Positions 31,467 to 38,210 of a DNA stretch of 38,210 nt are shown here, piece after piece; positions within the stretch are counted from its first letter, which is position 1, and every line of letters begins with the position of its first letter. The notes beneath the pieces were generated by a model. The model was not told where the DNA came from. It ran no database searches and worked only from the letters and a program-made list of their open reading frames with translations. Both the position numbers and the translations under genes were made by a program. Origin of the DNA: Candidatus Dormiibacterota bacterium (GTDB lineage: Bacteria; Chloroflexota; Dormibacteria; Aeolococcales; Aeolococcaceae); NCBI GenBank assembly GCA_036495095.1, contig DASXNK010000133.1:1-38210 (forward strand). Direction: 5' to 3'.

Positions 31467-33026
31467 ATGACCGACGTCATCAGAGCGCGCGGCACCTCAC
31501 TGCCGGCAGCGAAGTCGATCCGCTGGAACCCCAGTCCCGAGGAGCTGCGCGAGCTGACGGCGTCGATGGCCAACGCCCGCTCGACCGCGTTCGGCAACTA
31601 CAACGTCGGCACCAGGGTCGTTGCCCGGAGCAAGGCGAGCACCTACGTGGTCACCGACCACCCCGAGAAGCACTCCGACCAGACCATCCCCCGGGCCGAG
31701 GGCGAGCGCATCGCCGCGATGCAGGACGCGTACATCGCCGGCCAGGACATGCTGGTGATCGACGGCTACATCGGCAACGACCCCGACCACCGAGTCGCCG
31801 CCCGCCTGTACATCGAGGCGGCCAACGCCAACATCGCGGGGATGCAGCAGGCGCTGTACTTCAGCGCCGAGGACGCCGGCCCCGACTTCCAGCCCCGGCT
31901 GACGGTCATCTACACGCCCAACCTCCAGGCCCCCGGCTATCCCAGCGACCGGGTGATCGCCGTCGACCTCGACGCCGGGGTGACCCGGGTGCTCAACTCC
32001 GACTACTTCGGCGAGTCGAAGAAGGGCGGCCTGCGGATGTGGAACGCGCTCACCTACGAGCGCGGAGGCCTGGCGATGCACGCCGGCTGCAAGGTGGTCC
32101 CGACCGCGCGCGGCGAGCAGTCGATGCTCATCGTCGGGCTCAGCGGCACCGGCAAGACCACCACCACCTTCACCCGCCAGAACAACAGCCAGCCGGTGCA
32201 GGACGACTTCGTCGCCCTCTACCCGGGCGGCCGCATCGTCAGCTCCGAGAACGGCTGCTTCGCCAAGACCTTCGCGCTCGACCCCAGCGACGAACCCGCC
32301 ATCCACGGCGCGGTCACCAGGCGCGAGGCCTACCTGGAGAACGTCTCGCAGAACGACCGCGGCGAGTGCGACTTCTTCGACAGCTCGTACACCCAGAACG
32401 GCCGCGCCGTCTTCCGCATGGACGCCCTGGGGATCGCCCGCGACGCCCGCGAGATCACCCGGGTCAACCAGCTGCTGATCCTCAACCGCAACGACAACCT
32501 CATCCCGGCGGTGGCCCGGCTGAATCGCGAGCAGGCGGCGGCCTACTTCATGCTCGGCGAGACCCGCGGCACCAGCGCCGGCGGCAAGGAGGAGGCGGGC
32601 AGGGCGCTGCGCGTGCCCGGCACCAACCCCTTCTTCCCGCTGCTCCACGCGAACCAGGGCAACCGCTTCCTCGAGCTGCTCGACGACAGCGGCTTCGAGG
32701 TCTTCCTGCTCAACACCGGCCGGATCGGCGGCGAGGACGGCGACGAGCGGGGCAAGAAGGTGACCATCCCCTTCTCGAGCGCGGTGGTGAAGGCCATCGC
32801 CGAGGGCACGATCACCTGGGAGCGCGACCCCGACTTCGGCTACGAGGTGGCCTCGGCGCTGCCCGGCATCGACGACCTGGAGATCCTCCAGCCGCGCCGG
32901 CTCTACGAGCGCCAGGGGCGGATGGACGAGTACAGCGCCATCGTCGAGCGGCTGCGCAGCGAGCGCCGCAGCTACCTGGCCAGGTTCGACGGGCTGAGGT
33001 CGGAGATCGTCAACGCCGTCTCCTGA
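31467..33026 (+). CDS. pckA: Phosphoenolpyruvate carboxykinase (ATP)
   Basis: A 519-residue gluconeogenic enzyme that converts oxaloacetate and ATP to PEP, CO2 and ADP. Motifs: Y-F-G-E-S-K-K-G around 180-187 (family: Y-x-G-E-x-K-K-G), P-loop GLSGTGKT at 224-231, metal-binding DD at 246-247, and ENGCFAKTF at 261-269. It also has MLGETRGTSAGGKE and the NPFFPLLHANQGNRF segment towards the C-terminus. It is diverged from E. coli PckA but of normal length. ATG 31467 is taken because of GGGGAAG upstream and because the family does not extend further. Actinobacteria mostly use the GTP enzyme, so the ATP type is informative about the host. Confidence 0.9.
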   Translation: MTDVIRARGTSLPAAKSIRWNPSPEELRELTASMANARSTAFGNYNVGTRVVARSKASTYVVTDHPEKHSDQTIPRAEGERIAAMQDAYIAGQDMLVIDGYIGNDPDHRVAARLYIEAANANIAGMQQALYFSAEDAGPDFQPRLTVIYTPNLQAPGYPSDRVIAVDLDAGVTRVLNSDYFGESKKGGLRMWNALTYERGGLAMHAGCKVVPTARGEQSMLIVGLSGTGKTTTTFTRQNNSQPVQDDFVALYPGGRIVSSENGCFAKTFALDPSDEPAIHGAVTRREAYLENVSQNDRGECDFFDSSYTQNGRAVFRMDALGIARDAREITRVNQLLILNRNDNLIPAVARLNREQAAAYFMLGETRGTSAGGKEEAGRALRVPGTNPFFPLLHANQGNRFLELLDDSGFEVFLLNTGRIGGEDGDERGKKVTIPFSSAVVKAIAEGTITWERDPDFGYEVASALPGIDDLEILQPRRLYERQGRMDEYSAIVERLRSERRSYLARFDGLRSEIVNAVS

Positions 33027-33038
33027 CCCTGCCCCGGC

Positions 33039-33065
33039 CACGACCGGGCACACTTCCCGGTCGTG
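33039..33065 (+). terminator. Perfect hairpin after pckA that covers the next start codon
   Basis: CACGACCGGG-CACACTT-CCCGGTCGTG: a 10-bp perfect stem with 7-nt loop. Its last three bases are the GTG start of the M20 gene. It may end pckA transcripts in part, and in a read-through message it would hide the start codon. Confidence 0.6.
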
Positions 33066-34235
33066 AGTGAGCTGCGCGCGCAGGTCGACGCCGTCTTCGA
33101 CGGGGCCGTCGACCTGCGCCGGGCCCTCCACGCCGAGCCCGAGCTGGGCGGCGAGGAGGTGGGCACCACCGCGATCGTCCGCGAGCGGCTGCTCGGGCTC
33201 GGGCTCGAGGAGCTGCCCTGCCCCACCACCACCGGGGCGGTGTTCCGCCTCGAGGGCGGCCGGCCGGGGAGGACGGTGCTGCTCCGCGCCGACATCGACG
33301 CCCTCCCCGTCGAGGAGGAGACCGGCCTCCCCTTCCGCTCGCGGGTGCCCGGGGTGATGCACGCCTGCGGCCACGACGGCCACGCCGCCGCCCTGCTCGG
33401 CGCCGCCGAGGTGCTGGCCCGGCGCGCCCCCGGCCTGGCCGGCCGGGTGGTGCTGCTCTTCCAGCCCGCCGAGGAGACCGGCGAGGGGGCCCGCGCGATG
33501 CTCGACGGCGGGGTGCTGACCGGCCTCGGGGTCGAGCGGGTGGCCGGCCTCCACCTCTCCTCGAACCTCCCCACCGGCCTGGTGATGGCCCGGCCCGGGA
33601 TCGCCATGGCCACCTTCCAGCGGTTCACCATCCGGCTGCGCGGCACCGGCGGCCACGCTGCCCTCGCCGCCGGCGACGGCAACGTGGTGCTCGCCGCCGC
33701 CGAGCTGGCCCGCCGCCTGCCCGGCCTCCTCGACGGCCTCGAGCTCGCCGAGACCCCCTGCGTCTGCGGCACCGGGGTGCTTCGCGCCGGGACGGTGCAC
33801 AACGTCGTCCCCCGCGACGCCGAGATCGGCGGCTCGCTGCGGACGTTCACCGAGGAGCAGCATCCCGAGGCGGTGGCCCGGCTGCAGGCGGTCTGTGCGA
33901 CGGTGGCTTCCGACTTCGGGGTTCGGGCGGAGGTGGAGCTGCCCCGGCCCGTGCCCGCGGTGGTGAACGACCCGGCCGCCACCGCGGTGACCGTGTCCGC
34001 GCTGGGTGCGGTCCTGGGGGGGTCGTCCGTGCTGGAGGCGCCGCCGATGACCCCCAGCGACGACGTCAGCGAGTTCCTGCTCCGCGCCCCCGGCTGCTAC
34101 TTCTTCGTCGGGTCGCGGCCGGGGCCACGGGTGCCGCCGCAGCACCACGCCCCGGACTTCGACCTCGACGAGCAGGCGCTGCGGGTGGCGATGCTCTCGC
34201 TGGTGGCGGCGGCGGAGGCGCTCGCGGAGGGGTAG
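33063..34235 (+). CDS. M20-family metallo-amidohydrolase
   Basis: A 390-residue M20D peptidase/amidohydrolase, a family that hydrolyses N-acyl amino acids and related amides (hippurate hydrolase, indole-acetyl-amino-acid hydrolase types). Motifs: RRALHAEPELGGEE at 19-32; RADIDALPVEEETGLPF at 75-91; VMHACGHDGHAA at 98-109, where Cys102, His104 and neighbours bind metal; FQPAEETGEGARAM at 133-146 with catalytic Glu; and the final HHAPDFDLDE. The GTG start lies at the foot of the hairpin behind pckA. Substrate unknown. Confidence 0.92.
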   Translation: MSELRAQVDAVFDGAVDLRRALHAEPELGGEEVGTTAIVRERLLGLGLEELPCPTTTGAVFRLEGGRPGRTVLLRADIDALPVEEETGLPFRSRVPGVMHACGHDGHAAALLGAAEVLARRAPGLAGRVVLLFQPAEETGEGARAMLDGGVLTGLGVERVAGLHLSSNLPTGLVMARPGIAMATFQRFTIRLRGTGGHAALAAGDGNVVLAAAELARRLPGLLDGLELAETPCVCGTGVLRAGTVHNVVPRDAEIGGSLRTFTEEQHPEAVARLQAVCATVASDFGVRAEVELPRPVPAVVNDPAATAVTVSALGAVLGGSSVLEAPPMTPSDDVSEFLLRAPGCYFFVGSRPGPRVPPQHHAPDFDLDEQALRVAMLSLVAAAEALAEG

Positions 34236-34244
34236 CGCCAGAGG

Positions 34245-35282
34245 CTAGGCGGGGCCCGCCACCTCCCGCCGGCCCCGGGTGCCGGTGAGCGGCGCGGTGG
34301 CCACCGGCATCCCCAGGTCGGCGAGCATCGCCAGGTCGACCTCGGCGCTCCGCCCGAGCGTGGTCAGGTAGTTGCCGACGATCAGGCCGTTCGCCCCGGC
34401 GAGCATCCCGTAGGCCTGCAGGTCGCGGAGCACCACCTCACGGCCGCCGGCGTAGCGCAGCACCGCCGACGGGTTGACGCAGCGGTAGACGGCGACGCAG
34501 CGGAGCGCGTCCAGGGGGCGGAGCAGCCCGGCATCGCCGAGCGGGGTGCCGGGGCGGGGGTTGAGGAAGTTGCAGGGGATCTCCCGGGCACCGAGCTCCT
34601 GGAGGACGAAGGCGAGGTCGAGCCGGTCCTCCCAGGTCTCGCCCATGCCGAAGATGCCGCCGCTGCACAGCTCCATCCCCGCGTCGATGACCGCCCGGCA
34701 GGTGCGCAGCCGGTCCTCGAAGGTGTGGGTGGTGCAGATCGTCGGGAAGAAGCGCGGGCCCGCCTCGAGGTTGTGGTTGTAGCGGTGGATCCCCGCCTCG
34801 GCGAGCCGCTCGGCCTGGCCGGGCCTGAGGATGCCGAGCGAGGCCGCGACCTCGATGTCCACCTCGGCGGCGATCGCCCGGGCGGCGTCGATCACCGAGC
34901 GCATCATCCGCTCGTCGGGGCCGCGCACCGCCACCACGATGCAGAACTCGGTGCCGCCGAGCTCGCGGGTGCGGCGGGCGAGGTCGACGAGCCGGTCGGT
35001 GGGCAGCATCGGCTCTCGCGCCACCTCGGTGGTGTAGCGCGCCGACTGCGAGCAGAAGGTGCAGTCCTCGGGGCACCCCCCCGTCTTGGCGCTGATGATC
35101 GACTCCACCTCGACCGCCGGCCCCATCCAGGCGAGGCGCACCCGGTGGGCGAGGGCGATCAGCTCGGGGAGGTCGCCGTCGTCGAGGGCGGCGAGCTGAT
35201 CGGCGAGCGGCCTGTCGACGGGCTCACCGGCCTCGAGGAGGCGCTCGGCGGCGGCGCGGAGCGGTGCGGGCGCATGGAGCAT
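34245..35282 (-). CDS. bioB: Biotin synthase
   Basis: Radical SAM enzyme, 345 residues, that inserts sulfur into dethiobiotin. The [4Fe-4S] motif is GGCPEDCTFCSQSARYTT, with Cys-x3-Cys-x2-Cys around 70-77. Further on: FCIVVAVRGP, EVAASLGI, YNHNLEAGPRFFPTICTTHTF, CSGGIFGMGE, and FLNPRPGTPL, all hallmarks of BioB, including the Cys residues that hold the sacrificial [2Fe-2S] cluster. An in-frame GTG at 35306 lies inside the likely -10, so I prefer ATG 35282. No other bio genes are in the window. Biotin would supply carboxylases. Confidence 0.95.
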   Translation of the reverse strand: MLHAPAPLRAAAERLLEAGEPVDRPLADQLAALDDGDLPELIALAHRVRLAWMGPAVEVESIISAKTGGCPEDCTFCSQSARYTTEVAREPMLPTDRLVDLARRTRELGGTEFCIVVAVRGPDERMMRSVIDAARAIAAEVDIEVAASLGILRPGQAERLAEAGIHRYNHNLEAGPRFFPTICTTHTFEDRLRTCRAVIDAGMELCSGGIFGMGETWEDRLDLAFVLQELGAREIPCNFLNPRPGTPLGDAGLLRPLDALRCVAVYRCVNPSAVLRYAGGREVVLRDLQAYGMLAGANGLIVGNYLTTLGRSAEVDLAMLADLGMPVATAPLTGTRGRREVAGPA

Positions 35283-35304
35283 GGGCCGGCTGAGGATACC
35301 GGTC

Positions 35305-35314
35305 ACGGTACCGT
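35305..35314. promoter_or_regulatory. Palindromic bidirectional -10 between bioB and the MFS gene
   Basis: ACGGTACCGT is a perfect palindrome that reads TACCGT on both strands. On the plus strand it lies 7 nt before GTG 35322; on the minus strand it would give bioB a leader of about 15 nt. Confidence 0.5.
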
Positions 35315-35321
35315 GGTCGTC

Positions 35322-36620
35322 GTGAACGCCCCAACCGGGCGGCGGAGAGGGGGGTCGCGCCTCGGCGGCATCGCCCTCGACCTCACTCCGCTGCGCGTCT
35401 CCCGCGACTTCCGGCTGCTCTGGTCCGGCCAGCTGGTGTCGACCATGGGCCGGCAGATCACCGCCGTGGCGGTGCCCTACCAGGTCTACCAGCTCACCGG
35501 CTCGACCCTCGCCGTCGGGCTGCTCGGGCTGGTCCAGGTGGTGCCGCTGATCGTCTTCTCGCTGATCGGCGGCGCCGTCGCCGATGCCATGGACCGCCGC
35601 CGGCTGCTGCTGGTCTCGAACTCGCTGCTGGCGCTCTGCTCACTCCTCTACGTCGCCGGGGCGGTGCACGGCCACCCGCCCCTCGCCGCCCTCTACGCGG
35701 TCGGCGGGGTCGCCGCCGGGCTGAGCGCCTTCGACCAGCCGGCGCGCTCGGCGACGGTGCCCAACCTGGTGCCCCGGGACCAGCTGGCCGCGGCGGTCGC
35801 GCTGATGTTCGGCCTCTTCCAGGCGGCGTTGATCGTCGGGCCGGCGGTCGGCGGGCTGATCATCGGCCGCTGGGGGCTCGGCGCCGCCTATCTCGTCGAC
35901 GTCCTCAGCTTCGGGGCGGCGATCACCGCGGTGGCGCTGATCGGCCCTCAGCCTCCCGGGCAGGAGCACCGTGAGCCGCCGCTGCGGGCGATCCGCAGCG
36001 GGCTCGCCTTCGCCCGGCGCCAGCCGGTCGTCCTCGCCGGCTTCGCCATCGACCTCGACGCGATGATCTTCGGGATGCCCCGGGCGCTCTTTCCCGCGCT
36101 CGCCGCCACCGCCTTCCACACCGGTCCCTCCGGGCTCGGCCTCCTCTACGCCGCCCCCGGGGTGGGCGCGGTCGCCGCCATCCTCGTCACCGGCTGGCTC
36201 GGGCGGGTGCGGCGCCTCGGCCGGGTGGTGATCGGCGCGGTGGCGATCTGGGGGCTGGCGATCGCCGGCTTCGGGTTGGTGGGCTCGCTCCCGGTCGCCC
36301 TGGCTCTGCTCGCCGCCGCCGGCGGCGCCGACAGCATCAGCGCGGTGTGCCGCTCGACGATGCTCCAGACCCTCACCCCCGACCACCTCCGGGGCAGGAT
36401 GTCCGCGACCTACTCCATGGTGGTGATGGGCGGCCCCTACGCCGGCGACGTCGAGGCCGGGGCGGTGGCCGCCGCCTGGGGTCCTCGGATCTCGGTGGTC
36501 TCCGGCGGCCTCCTCTGCCTGGTCGGCGCCGGGCTCGTGGCGGCCACCCTCCCCGCCCTGTACCGCTACAGTGCGGATCCGGCGGTGGCGGCCACCGCCG
36601 CGGCCATCGAGGGCGCCTGA
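35322..36620 (+). CDS. MFS transporter (EntS/enterobactin-exporter-like)
   Basis: A 432-residue, 12-TM major facilitator. RVSRDFRLLWSGQLVSTMGRQITAVAVPYQVYQLTGS at the start is the pattern of the MFS_3 (EntS-like) branch, followed by loop 2-3 motif GGAVADAMDRRRLLLVSN. In the first half QPARSATVPNLVPRDQL matches the conserved loop of this branch; in the second, STMLQTLTPDHLRGRMSA. Members export siderophores or drugs; which applies here is unknown. GTG 35322 fits a leaderless start, with GTG 35313 as an alternative. Divergent from bioB. Confidence 0.87.
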   Translation: MNAPTGRRRGGSRLGGIALDLTPLRVSRDFRLLWSGQLVSTMGRQITAVAVPYQVYQLTGSTLAVGLLGLVQVVPLIVFSLIGGAVADAMDRRRLLLVSNSLLALCSLLYVAGAVHGHPPLAALYAVGGVAAGLSAFDQPARSATVPNLVPRDQLAAAVALMFGLFQAALIVGPAVGGLIIGRWGLGAAYLVDVLSFGAAITAVALIGPQPPGQEHREPPLRAIRSGLAFARRQPVVLAGFAIDLDAMIFGMPRALFPALAATAFHTGPSGLGLLYAAPGVGAVAAILVTGWLGRVRRLGRVVIGAVAIWGLAIAGFGLVGSLPVALALLAAAGGADSISAVCRSTMLQTLTPDHLRGRMSATYSMVVMGGPYAGDVEAGAVAAAWGPRISVVSGGLLCLVGAGLVAATLPALYRYSADPAVAATAAAIEGA

Positions 36621-36677
36621 CCACTCGCCCGAACGTGGCAAACGCCCGTTAACCCCCGCCCGGGCGGGCGCCACGTG

Positions 36678-36683
36678 TATCGT
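36678..36683 (+). promoter_or_regulatory. Candidate -10 (TATCGT) of the crotonyl-CoA reductase-type gene
   Basis: TATCGT sits about 70 bp before the TTG start. A GC-rich palindrome, GCCCGGGCGGGC-like, precedes it. No clear -35. Confidence 0.3.
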
Positions 36684-36754
36684 GCACCTACCGCGCGCGC
36701 GGACTACCAAGCGGAGCCGCGACGAACCCGGTCTCGAGTCTGGAGGTCCTTCCC

Positions 36755-38011
36755 TTGGCGCTGAACAGGTCGGTGGAGATCACCCCACTCGGCGAGATGC
36801 CGGCCCTCGGCGTCGTCCCCGAACGCATGCTCGCGCAGGCGATCCGCCCGGAGCGCTTCGGCGAGCCGGCCCAGGCCTTCCAGTGCGAGGAGATCGCCAC
36901 CCCGCGCGCCCGGAAGGGCGAGGTCCTGGTCTACGTGATGGCCGCCGGGGTGAACTACAACAACGTCTGGGCCGCCCTGGGCCGACCCGTCGACGTGATC
37001 AAGGCGCGCAACCGCGCCGGGGAGCCCGAGCCGTTCCACATCGGCGGCAGCGACGCATCCGGCATCGTCTGGGAGGTCGGCGAGGGGGTCGAGAACGTCA
37101 AGGTGGGCGACGAGGTGGTCATCCACTGCGGCGTCTGGGACGTCAACGACCCCTGGATCACGGCGGGCGGCGACCCCATCACCGCCCCCAGCAACCGGAT
37201 CTGGGGCTACGAGACCAACTGGGGCTCGTTCGCCCAGTTCACCCGGGTGCAGGCCCACCAGGTCCTCCCCAAGCCGCCGCACCTCCCCTGGTCCGCCGCC
37301 GCCGCGTACATGCTCGTGGGCGCCACCGCCTACCGCATGCTCGCCGGCTGGTCGCCCCACACCGTCCGCGAGGGCGACGTGGTGCTGGTCTGGGGCGCCT
37401 CCGGCGGCCTCGGCTGCCAGGCGGTGCAGATCGTCACGGCGATGGGCGGCATCCCGGTCGCGGTCACCTCGAAGCATCATCGCGGCGACTGGGTCAAGGA
37501 GCTCGGTGCCGCCGGCTACATCGATCGCGGCGACTTCGACCACTGGGGGCCGATGCCCGACTGGCGCGACGACGCCGCCTACGCCGAGTGGCTGGGCGGG
37601 GCCAGGGCCTTCGGCAAGGCGATCTGGGACGTCATCGGCGAGCGCCGCAACCCCCGCATCGTCTTCGAGCATCCCGGCGAGAGCACCATCCCCACCTCGA
37701 TCTTCGTCTGCGACAACGCCGGCATGGTGGTGATCTGCGCCGGCACCACCGGCTACGAGGCCACCGTCGACCTCCGCTACCTGTGGATGCGCCAGAAGCG
37801 CCTCCAGGGCTCGCACTTCTCGAACGACGAGCAGGCGGCGGCGCTCAACCGGCTGGTCTGGGACGGCAAGGTCGACCCCTGCCTCTCCATGACCCTCAGC
37901 TTCGACGAGGTCGGCAAGGCCCACCAGCTGATGTACGAGAACCGCCATCCGCGGGGGAACATGGCCATCCTGGTGGGCGCGAAGACCCCCGAGCAGAAGG
38001 ACCTCGGCTAG
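36755..38011 (+). CDS. ccr: Crotonyl-CoA carboxylase/reductase-type enzyme
   Basis: A 418-residue member of the medium-chain dehydrogenase/reductase family. CCR reduces crotonyl-CoA with NADPH and fixes CO2 to give ethylmalonyl-CoA. Motifs: [19 protein letters not shown] around 63-81 with Asn67, [17 protein letters not shown] around 96-112, [14 protein letters not shown] at 149-162 with Glu152, nucleotide loop WGASGGLG at 213-220, and VFEHPGES near 303-310 with His306. Asn67, Glu152 and His306 are at places that fit the CO2-pocket residues of known CCRs (Asn, Glu, His); the residue before Glu is Tyr rather than Phe. TTG start with GGAGG 8 nt upstream. Plain crotonyl-CoA reductase is an alternative. 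Confidence 0.87.
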   Translation: MALNRSVEITPLGEMPALGVVPERMLAQAIRPERFGEPAQAFQCEEIATPRARKGEVLVYVMAAGVNYNNVWAALGRPVDVIKARNRAGEPEPFHIGGSDASGIVWEVGEGVENVKVGDEVVIHCGVWDVNDPWITAGGDPITAPSNRIWGYETNWGSFAQFTRVQAHQVLPKPPHLPWSAAAAYMLVGATAYRMLAGWSPHTVREGDVVLVWGASGGLGCQAVQIVTAMGGIPVAVTSKHHRGDWVKELGAAGYIDRGDFDHWGPMPDWRDDAAYAEWLGGARAFGKAIWDVIGERRNPRIVFEHPGESTIPTSIFVCDNAGMVVICAGTTGYEATVDLRYLWMRQKRLQGSHFSNDEQAAALNRLVWDGKVDPCLSMTLSFDEVGKAHQLMYENRHPRGNMAILVGAKTPEQKDLG

Positions 38012-38022
38012 CCGCCCCGGAC

Positions 38023-38041
38023 GTCGCCGAGCAGCGGCGAC
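38023..38041. terminator. Hairpin between convergent genes
   Basis: GTCGCCG-AGCAG-CGGCGAC, a perfect 7-bp stem 12 bp after the ccr stop and just before the stop of the converging gene. No T-run. Confidence 0.45.
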
Positions 38042-38045
38042 CTGC

Positions 38046-38210
38046 TCACCCCGCCACCACCGTCACGGCCAGCGGCGAGACCCGGCTGAGCCGGATCCCC
38101 TCCACCCCGGCGAGCTCGAGCGCGGGCGCGTCCTCGGCGAGGGCGGCGGCGACCGCCTGGACCAGCTCCCGGGGGGGCAGCACGGCGAGCTCGACGCGGC
38201 GGCCGTCGGC
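38046..38210 (-). CDS. C-terminal end of an unidentified protein
   Basis: The last 54 residues of a minus-strand gene running off the window, translated by hand: ADGRRVELAVLPPRELVQAV, then AAALAEDAPALELAGVEGI, ending SRVSPLAVTVVAG. It looks like a strand-helix-strand end. The pattern is faintly like the C-terminus of DUF2993 lipid-binding proteins, but it is too short to name. Codon use (high GC3) agrees with a real gene, and a hairpin follows its stop. Confidence 0.5.
   Translation of the reverse strand, partial: ADGRRVELAVLPPRELVQAVAAALAEDAPALELAGVEGIRLSRVSPLAVTVVAG

Noticed and set aside
31497-34148. An 883-codon minus-strand frame opposite pckA and the M20 gene
   Set aside because: Shadow of two conserved enzymes with clear catalytic motifs; its translation is His/Gly/Val-rich without motifs.

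Overview
This is a chromosomal window of very high GC from a high-GC lineage of the Terrabacteria group. I see about forty genes and no rRNA, tRNA, CRISPR array, insertion sequence or phage module. Several families are typical of Actinobacteria and relatives: DUF2332, the zinc-dependent metalloprotease DUF2342, the SCO6745 family, and a small Streptomyces-like hydrophobic protein. Against that, the PEP carboxykinase is the ATP type and groEL carries a CIRCE/HrcA site, so an actinobacterium-like relative such as Dormibacterota or a high-GC Chloroflexota fits as well as a true actinomycete. This placement is inference.

Layout. 0-1.6 kb: start of folB, an XRE regulator, a Lon-N-domain protein and a small membrane protein. 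1.65-2.75 kb: a compact locus of four tiny genes (two paralogous CxRC mini-proteins, a ribbon-helix-helix protein and a Cys-rich protein) sharing operator-like sites; this is the least explained part of the window. 2.75-6.4 kb: a stalked surface protein, then SDR reductase, acyl-CoA synthetase and a Cys-pair protein. 6.5-9 kb: small unknown proteins, a Pro/Ala-rich exported protein and undecaprenyl-diphosphatase (uppP). 9.1-12.6 kb: MscS channel, then an ECF sigma factor with a membrane anti-sigma-like partner. 12.6-16.6 kb: a drug-efflux pair (14-TM MFS pump and an HlyD-like adaptor with an extraordinary Asp-Gln heptad hairpin). 16.8-19.3 kb: NAD(P)HX epimerase with SAM hydrolase, divergent from a membrane protein and a GNAT. 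19.3-26 kb: groEL with CIRCE and terminator, DUF2342 peptidase, Fur-family regulator, diiron oxygenase-like protein, SCO6745 and DUF2332 proteins. 26-31.2 kb: SHOCT protein, ECF sigma with fused zinc finger, glycerate kinase, branched-chain aminotransferase, sialidase-like exported protein. 31.4-38.2 kb: ATP-PEPCK, M20 amidohydrolase, biotin synthase, MFS exporter, crotonyl-CoA carboxylase/reductase-type enzyme, and the end of an unknown gene.

Together the metabolic genes suggest a heterotroph with acyl-CoA and C3/C4 metabolism: acyl-CoA ligase, SDR, CCR, PEPCK, glycerate kinase and BCAT, with biotin synthesis supplying carboxylases.

Two features recur across the window. Many genes appear leaderless: a TANNNT -10 hexamer lies 6-9 nt before the start codon and there is no Shine-Dalgarno. 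Several divergent pairs share a symmetric -10 of the form ANNNTANNNT that reads as a -10 on both strands. Start-stop overlaps of the GTGA type link many gene pairs.
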